Of a stretch of 64,000 nucleotides of DNA, positions 1 through 9,424 are shown in pieces. The notes under the pieces are model-generated. The model ran no database searches. It had not been told where the DNA came from and saw only the letters and a list, made by a program, of their open reading frames with translations. Position 1 is the first letter of the stretch, and each line of letters begins with the position of its first letter. Source of the stretch: Verrucomicrobiota bacterium (GTDB lineage: Bacteria; Verrucomicrobiota; Verrucomicrobiia; CAIQCK01); NCBI GenBank assembly GCA_026397915.1, contig JAPLTX010000056.1, positions 1 to 64,000 of the forward strand, given 5' to 3'. The position numbers were made by a program, and so were the translations under genes.

Positions 1-148
1 TCACCTCGCATCCATCGCTTCCCTCGCTCCGTGCGGTGTCTCATGCTCCCAGATTCTCAGCCATCTCTACAATCCCGTCGTCGAAATCATTCACACCAAA
101 GTCTTCTGTGCCCCAGCCCCTTTAATCAGCGGTTCCCTAACGCGCCAG

Positions 149-751
149 ATGGCAGCGGAGTCGCTCGACAGAGCCATTCAGTCGTTCCGTGAGCGAGTTG
201 GCATTCTACCTGAGCGGAAGTTTGAACGCCGAGCAGAAGAAGTTGAGCTTGCGTGCCTAAATGCTGCATCGTCAGTTATGGCTCAGCACGCCTACTTTCG
301 CAGGCCATACCACCTCGTTGATGTCCTTCGGCAGATGAGCGATCAAGTTTTGGGCCATCGTGACGAAGTGGTCAAAGTGGATCGCAAACTGAATGACGTT
401 TTAACCGCCGCCGGAGTCGGTGAGGGATTGGTCAGTCCCCGAGAAGCAATACCGGGATTGGCAACAGTCGCGATTACTTCCGCACACATCCTCGGTATCT
501 GGGATGCTGGAGAAACACGTGCCCAAGCAATTGAGTTTAGACAACTGGCTGAAGACCTCCTTTTCGGACGGGAATGGCATCTTTCAGAGTTGCGAGCGGC
601 GGCTAATGAGGCTCGACAGGAGGCAAACCGCACGGGTCTCGAATCACTTAGAACAGTCCGGATGTGGTTTGAGTGGGAACACTGGTTTGCGGCCAACAAT
701 TACCGGGTGCTCGACGGTATTCCCGAAGCAGACATAATGTTTTTAGACTGA
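149..751 (+). CDS. Hypothetical protein, possibly 5'-incomplete
   Basis: I do not recognise this 200-residue product. It is soluble and rich in Glu, Arg and Ala, with no signal peptide or membrane segment, and ends in an acidic stretch (DGIPEADIMFLD). No Shine-Dalgarno sequence precedes the ATG at 149. The same frame stays open back to position 2, so the true start may lie upstream or outside the window. Base composition is less GC-rich than the neighbouring genes, which hints at a different origin. A 158-bp gap separates it from the next gene. The reading frame is convincing; the function is unknown. Confidence 0.5.
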   Translation: MAAESLDRAIQSFRERVGILPERKFERRAEEVELACLNAASSVMAQHAYFRRPYHLVDVLRQMSDQVLGHRDEVVKVDRKLNDVLTAAGVGEGLVSPREAIPGLATVAITSAHILGIWDAGETRAQAIEFRQLAEDLLFGREWHLSELRAAANEARQEANRTGLESLRTVRMWFEWEHWFAANNYRVLDGIPEADIMFLD

Positions 752-909
752 AAGGACTAGCGTCTAGCGCAGAACACAGCAGAAAACGTAGCAAACTCTG
801 AAGCGTGAACTCCAACATTCGCGCATTCTTCGCTGACGCCGTCGTTGGACTTCAACCTTCAGGCTGTGTTGCGCTGGGCAAAGCCGCCGGAAAGTGATAG
901 GAGAAGCGC

Positions 910-1812
910 ATGAGCACGGCAATTTCCCGACGCGATCTCATCCGTGGCGCGGTCACTCTGTCCGCCGCCGCTACACTACCACGCGACGTCGTTGCCGCGT
1001 CTCCCCGACCGCGCAGGATGGCGGATGAGGGCTGGTGCTGGGACGGGCAAGCGATCAACGGGCAGTGGCAGTTATCCATCTTCGGCGCTGGCGAAGGCAC
1101 GAGGTGGTTCGGGTTGAAGCGGTGCTGCTTCATGTTCCATCCGAACACGACGCTGGCGATGGAGAAACTGCGGGACATGAAGGAGATCGTCTGCGAAATC
1201 TCGAAGTGGGAAGGCCAGAGGGTCGAGCATCCGCAATACAAGGGCCTCGGCGCGCCGATGCGGATGAATCACGACGGCCGGATCGAGCGTAAGTGCCGCG
1301 AGGCAGAGACCGTCAGCCAGTTGTCCCGCAAATATCCGAACGTGACCGGCGCGTTCGACGACGACCTCTACGGCAAGATCAAGGCCGAGCACATCACGCC
1401 CGACCAATACGCCGCGGTCCGTCGCGCGGTGAAGAGCGCGAACCCGAAGCTCAAGCATTGGGGCGTGGTCTATTCGCACGAGCTGAAGAAGGAGAACTGG
1501 GCAGGCTTCACTGACTTGCTGGATGTCGTCACGCTCTGGGTGTGGGCGTCGAAGGACCTCGTCAACCTCGACCGCTACGTCGAGCAATGCCGCGAAATCT
1601 TCCCCGGCAAACCGATCAACATCGGCTGTTATCTGCGCGACTACACATTGCTGGCGGGCGTGCCGATGGAGATGCTCAAGGTCCAATGGCAGTTCGTCTG
1701 CAAGGCTCTGCGCGATGGAACCATTCAGGGCTACTCGATCCTCGCCGGATGCCTGATAGATATGCACCCGGAGCAGGCGACGTGGGTGCGCGACTTCATC
1801 AGGGCGAATTGA
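910..1812 (+). CDS. Tat-exported protein of unknown function, TIM-barrel-like
   Basis: This 300-residue protein starts with a twin-arginine signal (SRRDLIRG followed by an Ala-rich hydrophobic stretch), so it is probably exported folded through Tat. The mature part has alternating strand/helix character with a GAFDDDLYGK segment and a C-terminal part resembling (beta/alpha)8 hydrolase-like proteins, but I cannot name a family. A GGAG at 900-903 supports the ATG at 910. The product is broadly similar in style to the 11720-13066 gene (both carry an acidic D-D motif near the middle), possibly a related glycan-processing fold. It appears monocistronic. Confidence 0.6.
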   Translation: MSTAISRRDLIRGAVTLSAAATLPRDVVAASPRPRRMADEGWCWDGQAINGQWQLSIFGAGEGTRWFGLKRCCFMFHPNTTLAMEKLRDMKEIVCEISKWEGQRVEHPQYKGLGAPMRMNHDGRIERKCREAETVSQLSRKYPNVTGAFDDDLYGKIKAEHITPDQYAAVRRAVKSANPKLKHWGVVYSHELKKENWAGFTDLLDVVTLWVWASKDLVNLDRYVEQCREIFPGKPINIGCYLRDYTLLAGVPMEMLKVQWQFVCKALRDGTIQGYSILAGCLIDMHPEQATWVRDFIRAN

Positions 1813-1859
1813 GTGCGTGGGTTATTTTTGGCCCCGTCGCGGATCTCAGTGAATCCGAG

Positions 1860-1888
1860 TTGCGTTTTGACGCCGTATTCTCTATTTT
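1860..1888 (+). promoter_or_regulatory. Candidate sigma70 promoter for the 1907 operon
   Basis: TTGCGT (1860-1865) and TATTTT (1883-1888) are separated by 17 bp, in a notably AT-richer patch. The predicted start of transcription is near 1895, just before the ATG at 1907. Confidence 0.45.
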
Positions 1889-1906
1889 AGCCGGTAGTTT
1901 AGGAAC

Positions 1907-2110
1907 ATGAATACGGTGCCATCAGAATATAAAATGCCACGTCGGCAATTGTTGACGGAGAGTATTCTTCGATTGACACCGACTGAACGTATGGCCCGGT
2001 TCGCTGAACTGCAGCGTCAGGCATCCCAGCTATTGGAGACTTCGCCGGATGGGTTGCGCCATTTTCAGCAGCGAAACCTGCAGGAACGGCGAATTCATGG
2101 TCAGTTCTAG
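1907..2110 (+). CDS. Small protein paired with a nucleotidyltransferase
   Basis: This 67-residue product has a segment (LRLTPTERMARFAELQ) typical of the short helical proteins encoded immediately upstream of AbiEii/MNT-like nucleotidyltransferases. It overlaps the next gene by 14 bp, which implies translational coupling. Such pairs are often toxin-antitoxin-like, with the small partner acting on or beside the transferase, but no activity can be assigned from sequence alone. A similar arrangement occurs at 62128-62344 on the other strand. A small unrelated leader peptide is the main alternative. Confidence 0.5.
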   Translation: MNTVPSEYKMPRRQLLTESILRLTPTERMARFAELQRQASQLLETSPDGLRHFQQRNLQERRIHGQF

Positions 2111-2570
2111 AGAATCGCTTGACGCGCTTGCACAGGGGAGGGTGCCATTTGTGGTTATTGGTGGTCATGCGGTCAACTTTCATGGTTATCTGCGCACCAC
2201 CGAAGATGCTGACGTGATTTTCCTCCGAACCCACGAATCCGAAACTAGCCTCTTGAAGGTGCTTCAGTCCATTCACGCTTGTTGGATTAGCGATGAGCGC
2301 GATCCACAAACCAAGCTTGAGCGTCTGGTCCCTGTATCGGAAGCTTACATTCTTTCTCAGCATGTGATGCTGTTACACACCGACTTCGGTTTTTTGGACA
2401 TCTACGACTTCGTCCCAGGTTTTCCTGACACGCCCGTCCCGGAGATTCTCGCCGCGAGCATTCCTTGGGGTGAACTCCGTTTCGTCTCACTCCACTGGTT
2501 GCGAAAAATGAAGGAAAAGGCTGCCCGCCACAAAGACTTGGACGATTTGGAAAACCTGCCGCGTGCCTGA
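2097..2570 (+). CDS. Nucleotidyltransferase-fold protein (AbiEii/DUF6036-like)
   Basis: The protein has the minimal nucleotidyltransferase signature GGHAVNFHG followed by RTTEDADVIF (G-G-x-A-V...T-x-D-x-D). The two Asp residues would bind the metal that positions NTP. I choose the ATG at 2097 (157 residues) because it begins just before the core and overlaps the end of the small upstream gene by 14 bp; longer versions start inside that gene. Members of this broad group include AbiEii-like toxins and MNT antitoxins, so a toxin-antitoxin-like role is inferred from context only. The next gene begins 22 bp downstream. Confidence 0.65.
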   Translation: MVSSRESLDALAQGRVPFVVIGGHAVNFHGYLRTTEDADVIFLRTHESETSLLKVLQSIHACWISDERDPQTKLERLVPVSEAYILSQHVMLLHTDFGFLDIYDFVPGFPDTPVPEILAASIPWGELRFVSLHWLRKMKEKAARHKDLDDLENLPRA

Positions 2571-2592
2571 AAGTCAACGGAGACGGTTCGAC

Positions 2593-4320
2593 ATGAGAAC
2601 GCGAATGTTTGCAGTCGGGGCAACGACTGTTCTGTGGTGCGTATTGCACAACGCGCTGTTCGCCGCGAATCCTCCTTACGAAGTTGAATCGCGCGCCGAA
2701 GTCAAAATCCCGATGCGCGACGGAGTTGATCTCTCGGCGAACGTCTTCCTGCCGAAAGCGGAGGGGAAGTTCCCCGTCATTCTCGCCCGCACGCCTTACG
2801 AGAAAGGCAAACCGGAAGGTGGTATGGGTCGCGTGTGGGCGTTGCGCGGCTTCGTTTTCATCAGCCAAGATTGCCGGGGCAAAGGCACATCGGGCGGTCA
2901 GTGGGTTCCCTTCGTGCATGACCGCCCGGACGGCGAAGACACGCACCGCTGGATTCTCAAGCAGCCGTGGTGCAACGGCAAAATCGGCACCACCGGCGGC
3001 TCTTATCTCGGCTACACGCAATGGATCTCCGCGCCCGGCGCGGGTGATTTCTTGAAGGCGATGTTTACCATCGTGCCGCTGGTGGATGTCTATGACGACC
3101 TCGCCTACGCGGGCGGCGCTTATCAGCTTCAGGTGATGATGGGCTGGGGTTCGGGAACGGCGGGTAGCATAGCCACGCGCACTTGGAAACGAGAAGACTG
3201 GCTACGTGCGTTACCGCTCCGCACGTGGGACACAGCGATCGGGCAGACGGTGCCCTACCTGCGCGAATGGGTCGCCCATCCGCGGTTCGACGACTACTGG
3301 AAACCGAGCAGCCTCCGCGGCCGGCACAAAGACATCACGACGCCGATCTATACCGCCTGCGGCTGGTATGACCTCTACGCGAAGAGCGTGTTTGACCACG
3401 TCACCGCCGTCCGCAAAGGCTCGCGCTCCAAAGAGGCGCGCAAACACCAGCATCTCTTGGTTGGCCCGTGGCCTCACGGCATCAATCGCGACCGCAAAGT
3501 CGGCGACGTGGATTTCGGCGAGGGCTCGTTGATCAAATTGGATGAGATTCAAACTAAGTGGTTCGACCACTGGCTGAAAGGCGAGAAGACAGATGTCGAA
3601 GCGTGGCCGCCGTTCAGGATTTTCGTGATGGGCCGCAACCAGTGGCGCGACGAACAGGAGTGGCCGCTGCACCGGGCGCGCTATGTGCCGCACTACTTCC
3701 ACAGCGGCGGCTCAGCCAACTCGCTCAAAGGCGACGGCCGGCTGAGCGCGACGAAACCCGGCCCTGAGCCCGCCGACAAGTTCGTCTATGACCCAGACGA
3801 TCCCGTGCCCACCGCTGGCGGCTGCAATCTTGGCGGCGTTGCCGGCCCACGCAATCAAACGGCGGTCGAGCAACGGGACGACGTCCTCGTTTTCACGAGC
3901 GAGCCGCTGAAGAACGAACTGGAGACGACCGGGCCGATCAAGGTCGTCCTCTACGCCGCCAGCACCGCGAAGGATACGGACTGGACGGGCAAGCTCGTTG
4001 ACGTATGGCCCGACGGCCGCGCCATCAACCTCTGCGACGGCATCCTGCGCGCCCGCTGCCGCGAATCCGCCGACAAGCCGAAGCTGATCGAACCGGGAAA
4101 GGTTCATCGCTACGAGATTGACCTCTGGGTCACCAGCAACGTCTTCCTGCCGGGTCACAGGGTTCGCGTCGAGATTTCCAGCAGCAACTTCCCCCGCTTC
4201 GACCGCAACCCGAACACCGGCCATCCGTTCGGCGCTGACGCGGAGCGCCAGAAAGCGACGCAAACCATCTATCATGACGCCGCGCACCCGTCGCACATTC
4301 TCTTGCCAGTCATCCCGTGA
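2593..4320 (+). CDS. CocE/NonD family hydrolase (peptidase S15-like), exported
   Basis: A secreted alpha/beta hydrolase of the X-Pro dipeptidyl-peptidase/cocaine esterase family, expected to cleave ester or amide bonds of small acyl compounds. The start at 2593 gives a clean signal peptide ending near FAANPP. The nucleophile elbow GGSYLG places Ser137. A conserved GWYD and a later VGPWPHG supply the likely acid and His of the triad. The C-terminal third (YEIDLWVTSNVFLPGHRVR) is the jelly-roll domain typical of the family. The length of 575 residues is usual. The gene begins 22 bp after the nucleotidyltransferase but looks functionally tied to the exported hydrolases that follow. Confidence 0.85.
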   Translation: MRTRMFAVGATTVLWCVLHNALFAANPPYEVESRAEVKIPMRDGVDLSANVFLPKAEGKFPVILARTPYEKGKPEGGMGRVWALRGFVFISQDCRGKGTSGGQWVPFVHDRPDGEDTHRWILKQPWCNGKIGTTGGSYLGYTQWISAPGAGDFLKAMFTIVPLVDVYDDLAYAGGAYQLQVMMGWGSGTAGSIATRTWKREDWLRALPLRTWDTAIGQTVPYLREWVAHPRFDDYWKPSSLRGRHKDITTPIYTACGWYDLYAKSVFDHVTAVRKGSRSKEARKHQHLLVGPWPHGINRDRKVGDVDFGEGSLIKLDEIQTKWFDHWLKGEKTDVEAWPPFRIFVMGRNQWRDEQEWPLHRARYVPHYFHSGGSANSLKGDGRLSATKPGPEPADKFVYDPDDPVPTAGGCNLGGVAGPRNQTAVEQRDDVLVFTSEPLKNELETTGPIKVVLYAASTAKDTDWTGKLVDVWPDGRAINLCDGILRARCRESADKPKLIEPGKVHRYEIDLWVTSNVFLPGHRVRVEISSSNFPRFDRNPNTGHPFGADAERQKATQTIYHDAAHPSHILLPVIP

Positions 4321-4482
4321 CGACGTGCGTCCGCAGCCTCGCCACCGCGGGGGAACCGTTTATGACCGCCAAGTAGAACAACCTCGTCCAAGTCATTGTC
4401 TGCACCCGGCAACACGATAGCGCGCGTCTTTCTCGCTCGACATCGGTTGCGTAAGCGTTTATCGGGAACAGTGAGTTTAGTC

Positions 4483-6747
4483 ATGCGCGTCAAACGATGG
4501 ACATTCGACGGGACCGCAACGGTCATTCTCTTGCTGCTGTTCCTGGCGACAAACGCTTGGTCTGACGGCGGCCTCGCAGAGAAGATCGGTTGCGACAAGA
4601 TTCTTTTCGTCAAACGGTTCACCTACAACTCCAACCACTACTACACCGAGTTCATCAACAGCACGTGGCAGCCCGGCGGCAACCTCTGCATTCTCGACCT
4701 CAAGACGGGCCGCGTGCGCGAGTTAGTGCCGCAACTCAAGGGCGGCGTCTTCGAGCGGTTCGATCTGTCGTTCGACGCCCGACGGGTGGTGTTTGCTTGG
4801 AAGAAAGCGCCGCTGGAGGGCTATCGCATCTATGAGGTGAGGATTGACGGCACTGGTTTGCGGCAGTTGACGTTTCCGCCGCCCGACGAAGCGGAGCTGG
4901 TCCGCAAATACAAACTCACTAACCTCTATCATCACGGCACCGACGATATGCAGCCGTGTTATCTGCCCGACGGCGGCATCGCGTTCATTTCCACGCGCTG
5001 CCAATATGGGATTCTTTGCGACGGGTCGGACAACTTTACCACGACTGTGCTCTACCGGATGGACGCCAACGGCAAGAACCTGCGCCGGCTCACCAACAGC
5101 TCTGTCAGTGAGGCTTCGCCCGTCATGATGCCCGACGGTCGCATCCTCTACACGCGCTGGGAGTATTTCGACAAGGGTGCCGTCAGTGTGAAATGCCTCT
5201 GGGCCATGCGCCCCGACGGCACCGCCTCGGCGGAAATTTTCGGCAACGACATTGCGTTGCCGCCGACGCTGCTCTACGGGCGGCCAATCCCCGGCGTCGC
5301 CAACCGCTACGTCGTGCTCGGCGCGCCGCATTATCCGCAGAACGGCGTTGGCACGGTCATCCGGCTCGACGTGGACAAGGACATCCGCACGCGCGAGCCG
5401 ATGACCTACATGACGCCCTTCGTGGACATCCGCAACGAGGGCGGTTTCGTGTTTCGCCAGCCCGATGGTTCGTGGCGCGAGGACCGCGAGGGACGCGGCC
5501 CGCTCTTCAAAGACCCGTATCCGCTTTCCGAGAAAAGCTTCCTCGTTGCGCACAAACCCGACGGCCCGGTGTGGAACGACGCAAAAGCCTACAGCCTCTG
5601 CCTGCTCGACGATCGCGGCGAAGCGCGGGAGTTCTACCGCGATCCGGGAATCTCCTGCTGGCTGCCGTATCCGTTGAAGCCGCGCCGCGTGCCGCCGGTC
5701 CTCAACTCCAGCGTCAATCGCGAACTGGCCGACCGCAACCAAGCCATCTGCGTCGTGGCGGATGTTTATCATGGTCTGGAAAACGTCCCGCGCGGCACGA
5801 TCAAGCACATCCGCATCCTGGAACAAATCCCGCGTCCTTGGGGAGCGCGACGGCCACTCAACGACGACGACTACGACCAGCAGCACGCCTGCATCAGCAA
5901 GGACACCCACCTTGCGTTGAAAGTGCAGCACGGCATCGTGCCCGTCGAGGACGACGGCTCGGCTTGCTTCATCGTGTCTGCCGTCGCGAACATCTCCCTG
6001 CAAGTGCTCGACGCGAACTATCTGGCCGTCCAAACCGAGCGCACCTACGTCAACTACATGCCGGGCGAGCGCCGCGGTTGCGTCGGTTGCCACGAGATGC
6101 CGCGCGATGGCGGCAGCGTCGCCGCGTCCCGGAACCCCAAGGCCCTCTTGCGCCCGCCGTCGCTGCCGGGGCCGCAGCCAGGCGAAGCGACCGCCCGCCG
6201 TGTGCTGCATTATCCAAGCGATGTCCAGCCGACGTGGGACAGACTCTGCGTCGGCTGTCACACCGGCAGCAAAGCGCCCACCGGACTTGACCTGACCGGT
6301 GCGCCGACGAAGTTCTTCAGCGTGTCTTATGAAAATCTCGTTCCCGAACGCCGCAAGAAACCACTGCGCGACCGCGGCCTGCTCGGCGTGGTCATCGGTG
6401 AGAACCACCCCAAGACCGGCAACGTCGAGTATCTGCCGTCGTGGTCGCTCGGCTCGCACACCAGCGTGCTGGTCGCCATGCTCAGCAATGGCAAAGTAAA
6501 ACTCCACGAACCATCCCAAGCCGCGCGCGCGGAGAAACTGGCCGGCCTACACAAAGAAGTTGTCGAGAAACTCAAGCCGGAGGAATTCCTGCGCATCGCC
6601 AACTGGGTGGACACCAACTGCCAGTTCTACGGCAGTTACTGGGGTCACCGAAACCTGCGCTACAAGGACGAACCGGACTTCCGTCCGGTGCCGTCGTTCG
6701 TCATTGCCCGCAGCCTGATTCCGCCAAGGCCGGAGGATTGGAAATGA
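4483..6747 (+). CDS. HzsA-related diheme beta-propeller protein, exported
   Basis: An exported protein of 754 residues if translation starts at 4483, where a signal sequence (ILLLLFLATNAWS) follows two basic residues; the longer frame from 4396 is less likely. The first two thirds contain TolB/PD40-like propeller blades (for example RMDANGKNLRRLTNSS). The C-terminal part has two c-type heme sites, CVGCH at 533-537 and CVGCH at 589-593. This layout matches proteins annotated as related to the alpha subunit of hydrazine synthase (HZS_alpha family), which are common in non-anammox Planctomycetes and Verrucomicrobia and have no established function there. A redox or electron-transfer role at the cell surface is an inference. 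Confidence 0.75.
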   Translation: MRVKRWTFDGTATVILLLLFLATNAWSDGGLAEKIGCDKILFVKRFTYNSNHYYTEFINSTWQPGGNLCILDLKTGRVRELVPQLKGGVFERFDLSFDARRVVFAWKKAPLEGYRIYEVRIDGTGLRQLTFPPPDEAELVRKYKLTNLYHHGTDDMQPCYLPDGGIAFISTRCQYGILCDGSDNFTTTVLYRMDANGKNLRRLTNSSVSEASPVMMPDGRILYTRWEYFDKGAVSVKCLWAMRPDGTASAEIFGNDIALPPTLLYGRPIPGVANRYVVLGAPHYPQNGVGTVIRLDVDKDIRTREPMTYMTPFVDIRNEGGFVFRQPDGSWREDREGRGPLFKDPYPLSEKSFLVAHKPDGPVWNDAKAYSLCLLDDRGEAREFYRDPGISCWLPYPLKPRRVPPVLNSSVNRELADRNQAICVVADVYHGLENVPRGTIKHIRILEQIPRPWGARRPLNDDDYDQQHACISKDTHLALKVQHGIVPVEDDGSACFIVSAVANISLQVLDANYLAVQTERTYVNYMPGERRGCVGCHEMPRDGGSVAASRNPKALLRPPSLPGPQPGEATARRVLHYPSDVQPTWDRLCVGCHTGSKAPTGLDLTGAPTKFFSVSYENLVPERRKKPLRDRGLLGVVIGENHPKTGNVEYLPSWSLGSHTSVLVAMLSNGKVKLHEPSQAARAEKLAGLHKEVVEKLKPEEFLRIANWVDTNCQFYGSYWGHRNLRYKDEPDFRPVPSFVIARSLIPPRPEDWK

Positions 6748-6758
6748 TTCAACCCGAA

Positions 6759-6807
6759 AACCGAAGTTGTGCCGGCAAGGATGCCAGCGCTACGGTCAAC
6801 TTCGGTT
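6759..6807. repeat. REP hairpin nested inside an 11-bp inverted repeat
   Basis: Perfect arms AACCGAAGTTG (6759-6769) and CAACTTCGGTT (6797-6807) enclose a REP-like hairpin, GCCGGCAAGGATGCCAGC, whose minus-strand copy is headed by GTAG. The inner unit resembles the element at 63306-63332. It lies between the HzsA-like and GH38 genes and could form a long hairpin in mRNA. Confidence 0.7.
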
Positions 6808-6870
6808 CTCGAGTTGAAAGATCGCGGGACTTCATCAAAGCAAATTGAAGGTCACAGCGGAGGAATCCCA

Positions 6871-9411
6871 ATGAAACGATGGGCTGTGCATTTCTTGATC
6901 GTCATCGTGGCACTGGCCGCGAGTGGCGGCGCGTGGGCCGAGCCGGCCAACGCGAAAGAACCGAAGCTGACGGTGGTGAACGCGTCCTCGCACTGCGACT
7001 GGTGCTGGGGCCATACGCGGCTGTGGCACGAACAGCGCTACGCGGAGATCATCCGTCAAGTCCTCGTTCTCATGCGTAGCCATCCGCATTATGTGTGGCT
7101 GCTGGAGAATGTGAGCGAGGAACTCGCACCGTTCTTGGAGAGGGCCGGCCGCGAGTGGCCGGAGATGATTGCCGAGTTTTGGCAGCGGGTCCGCGAAGGC
7201 CGCATCGAGATGATCGGTGCGGTAAGCAACCCGCGGCTGACCGAAGTCTATCCAGAGACGATGGTGCGCAATCTGGTCCTGGGCCAGGAGTATTTCCACC
7301 GCAATGCCCCCGGAGCAGCGATGAATGTTTACAACGCCGTGGACCTGATGTGCGGTCCCTCGCAAATGCCGCAGATCCTCGCCAAGGCCGGCTATCGCTA
7401 CTTCATGTTTTCGCGTCCGGTCGGGCCGCAGGTGGTTTTCCGACGCCAAGGACTCGACGGCACGCGAATGCTCTCAGCGCGATGTTTCTACGGTTACAAC
7501 GCGATGGGCAAGTTTGGCGATCCGGTGAAAGGCTTCCTCCCCTCGCCCATCTGGCGGCTGGCCATCGGCGGCGACGATGTGCTGCCCGACCCGAAGCTGT
7601 TGCAGGAGGCCACCACGTGGGATCCGAAGAAAAAGGTTCTCGGAACCAACAGCCGCTATTTCGAGGAAGCCGGGAAGTGCGGCGCGCCGATCACGGAGTT
7701 GCAGGGGCCGTTGGACTCACTCGAATGCTATGTCGAGGCGGGCCTCCACGGCGATCGAAGCCTCTACATGCGGAACAACCAAGACGAGGACCTGCTGCTC
7801 TGTCTGGAGAAGGCGCAGGTCATGGCGCTGGGCACATGCGAGCCGATTGAGCGTGGCGGGGTGGACCGGCTCTGGCGGGACGTGCTCTCCTGCACGGGCC
7901 ACGCGATTCAGTGGGCGTGGACTGTGGACTACGAGGAACGCATGGCGTTCGCGCGACATCGCCGCGTCAGGATCGAACAGGCGCTCCACGAGACGCTGTC
8001 GGCTGTCGCCAACAGGATCAAGTTTCAGCCCGGCTTGGGCGCGCCGATCACGGTTTTCAATTTCCACGCTTGGCCAGTCACCGGGCCGGCGGAGTTCGCC
8101 GTGGAAGGCGACACGACCAGCCTCACGCTGCGCGACAGCGCGGGCAAAGAGATCCCCATCCAGTTCGCCAGCCCGCAACAGATCGCATTCATCGCGGAGA
8201 CAGTGCCGGCTTGCGGCTACAAGACGTTCTACCTCGGCCGCTCAACAAATGCCGTGACCGCCACCGCAAATTTCAGTCGCGGGACCGGCCCGATCGAAAA
8301 TGACCGCTACCGCGCGCGGATGCGGAGCGACGGTGCGCTGGAGGTCTTCGACAAAGTCCGCCAGACTCCGCTCGGTTCAGCGGAGTTTGGCGGTCTCGGC
8401 GACATCGTTTATTACGATGCGCCGCCGCCGAAACATTGGGAAATGAGCGGACCGCTAGGCCCCATGCACCGGTGGACGACCAAGGAGAACGACCTGCAAC
8501 ACATCCAAGGCCCCGTGTTCGCGGCGCTCCGCGCAAAAGGAACGTTCGGCGCGCATTCGGCGATTCGCGAGCTTCGCCTTTGGCGCAACAGCCGGCGTCT
8601 CGACTATCATGTGGAGATTGATGCCGCTGAAAGCAACGGCGTCTTTGCGATCCGCTTTCCAACAGGTATGACCGGCCGTGTGTTCGCCGGGATTCCCTTC
8701 GGCGCCGAGCCGCGCAAGGATTTCGACAAAGAACCTTTCCGCGGGGAGTTCTTCGTGAAAGGTTATACGAATGGCTTTTATGCCACCCGCTGGGCCGACG
8801 TGTCTTTGAGCACGGGCGGTTACACGTTCATCTGCCCGCCCGGCGCGCACACCGGCTATGCGTTTGATCCCGCCAATCAAACACTGGAGTTCCTCCTGCT
8901 CCGCGTGCGCCCGCTGACGCCGGGCATGTGGGGCCAGATGCATCCCTCGATCAAGGGCACGGGTCACCATGTCTTTGATTGCGCGTTGGTGCCGCACGCG
9001 GGCACATGGCGCGAGGCAAGCTCTCACCGCAATGCAATGGAATCGCACGTGCCCCTGCTGGCGTTTTCGCCCGATCTGGGGCTTCGCCGCGCGCGGTCGG
9101 GCAGAGCAGCCGCCAACAAAGCAGCCACGCTCGACGACAACGTTTCGTTCGCAGAGGTCGGGCCGAACAATGTTGTCCTGTCAGCGCTCCGGCTCGTAAA
9201 TCGGGAGGTGGAACTTCGCCTCTACGAGGCGACGGGACAGCAGACTGAAACCAGCATCCGCCTCCGCCAGCCGGTGGAATCGGCGCAAGAGACCGATTTC
9301 CTCGGCAAACCAACTCGCGAACTCGGCAAGATCGAAGTCCGCGACGGCGTGATGCGCTTCAAACTTCCGCCGTGGAAAATTGCGAACCTGCGCGTGCAGT
9401 TGAAGAAGTAG
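6871..9411 (+). CDS. GH38-type alpha-mannosidase-like glycoside hydrolase, exported
   Basis: An 846-residue exported glycosidase of the GH38/57-like fold, expected to remove alpha-mannose or a similar sugar from glycans. The start at 6871 is preceded by GGAGG (around 6859) and gives a signal peptide ending at GGAWAEP. The family N-terminal metal motif appears as SHCDWCWG. The nucleophile region is VDLMCGPSQMPQIL, in which the Asp keeps its spacing to the PQI element although the usual FG is replaced. The C-terminal half is the beta-sandwich typical of GH38. It starts a tight block with the next two genes (gaps of 13 and 18 bp). Substrate specificity cannot be read from sequence. Confidence 0.75.
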   Translation: MKRWAVHFLIVIVALAASGGAWAEPANAKEPKLTVVNASSHCDWCWGHTRLWHEQRYAEIIRQVLVLMRSHPHYVWLLENVSEELAPFLERAGREWPEMIAEFWQRVREGRIEMIGAVSNPRLTEVYPETMVRNLVLGQEYFHRNAPGAAMNVYNAVDLMCGPSQMPQILAKAGYRYFMFSRPVGPQVVFRRQGLDGTRMLSARCFYGYNAMGKFGDPVKGFLPSPIWRLAIGGDDVLPDPKLLQEATTWDPKKKVLGTNSRYFEEAGKCGAPITELQGPLDSLECYVEAGLHGDRSLYMRNNQDEDLLLCLEKAQVMALGTCEPIERGGVDRLWRDVLSCTGHAIQWAWTVDYEERMAFARHRRVRIEQALHETLSAVANRIKFQPGLGAPITVFNFHAWPVTGPAEFAVEGDTTSLTLRDSAGKEIPIQFASPQQIAFIAETVPACGYKTFYLGRSTNAVTATANFSRGTGPIENDRYRARMRSDGALEVFDKVRQTPLGSAEFGGLGDIVYYDAPPPKHWEMSGPLGPMHRWTTKENDLQHIQGPVFAALRAKGTFGAHSAIRELRLWRNSRRLDYHVEIDAAESNGVFAIRFPTGMTGRVFAGIPFGAEPRKDFDKEPFRGEFFVKGYTNGFYATRWADVSLSTGGYTFICPPGAHTGYAFDPANQTLEFLLLRVRPLTPGMWGQMHPSIKGTGHHVFDCALVPHAGTWREASSHRNAMESHVPLLAFSPDLGLRRARSGRAAANKAATLDDNVSFAEVGPNNVVLSALRLVNREVELRLYEATGQQTETSIRLRQPVESAQETDFLGKPTRELGKIEVRDGVMRFKLPPWKIANLRVQLKK

Positions 9412-9424
9412 CCGCCAATACAAA

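Noticed and set aside
4723-6519. 598-residue minus-strand ORF across the HzsA-like gene
   Set aside because: The plus strand carries the heme motifs and a signal peptide; the minus product is low-complexity.
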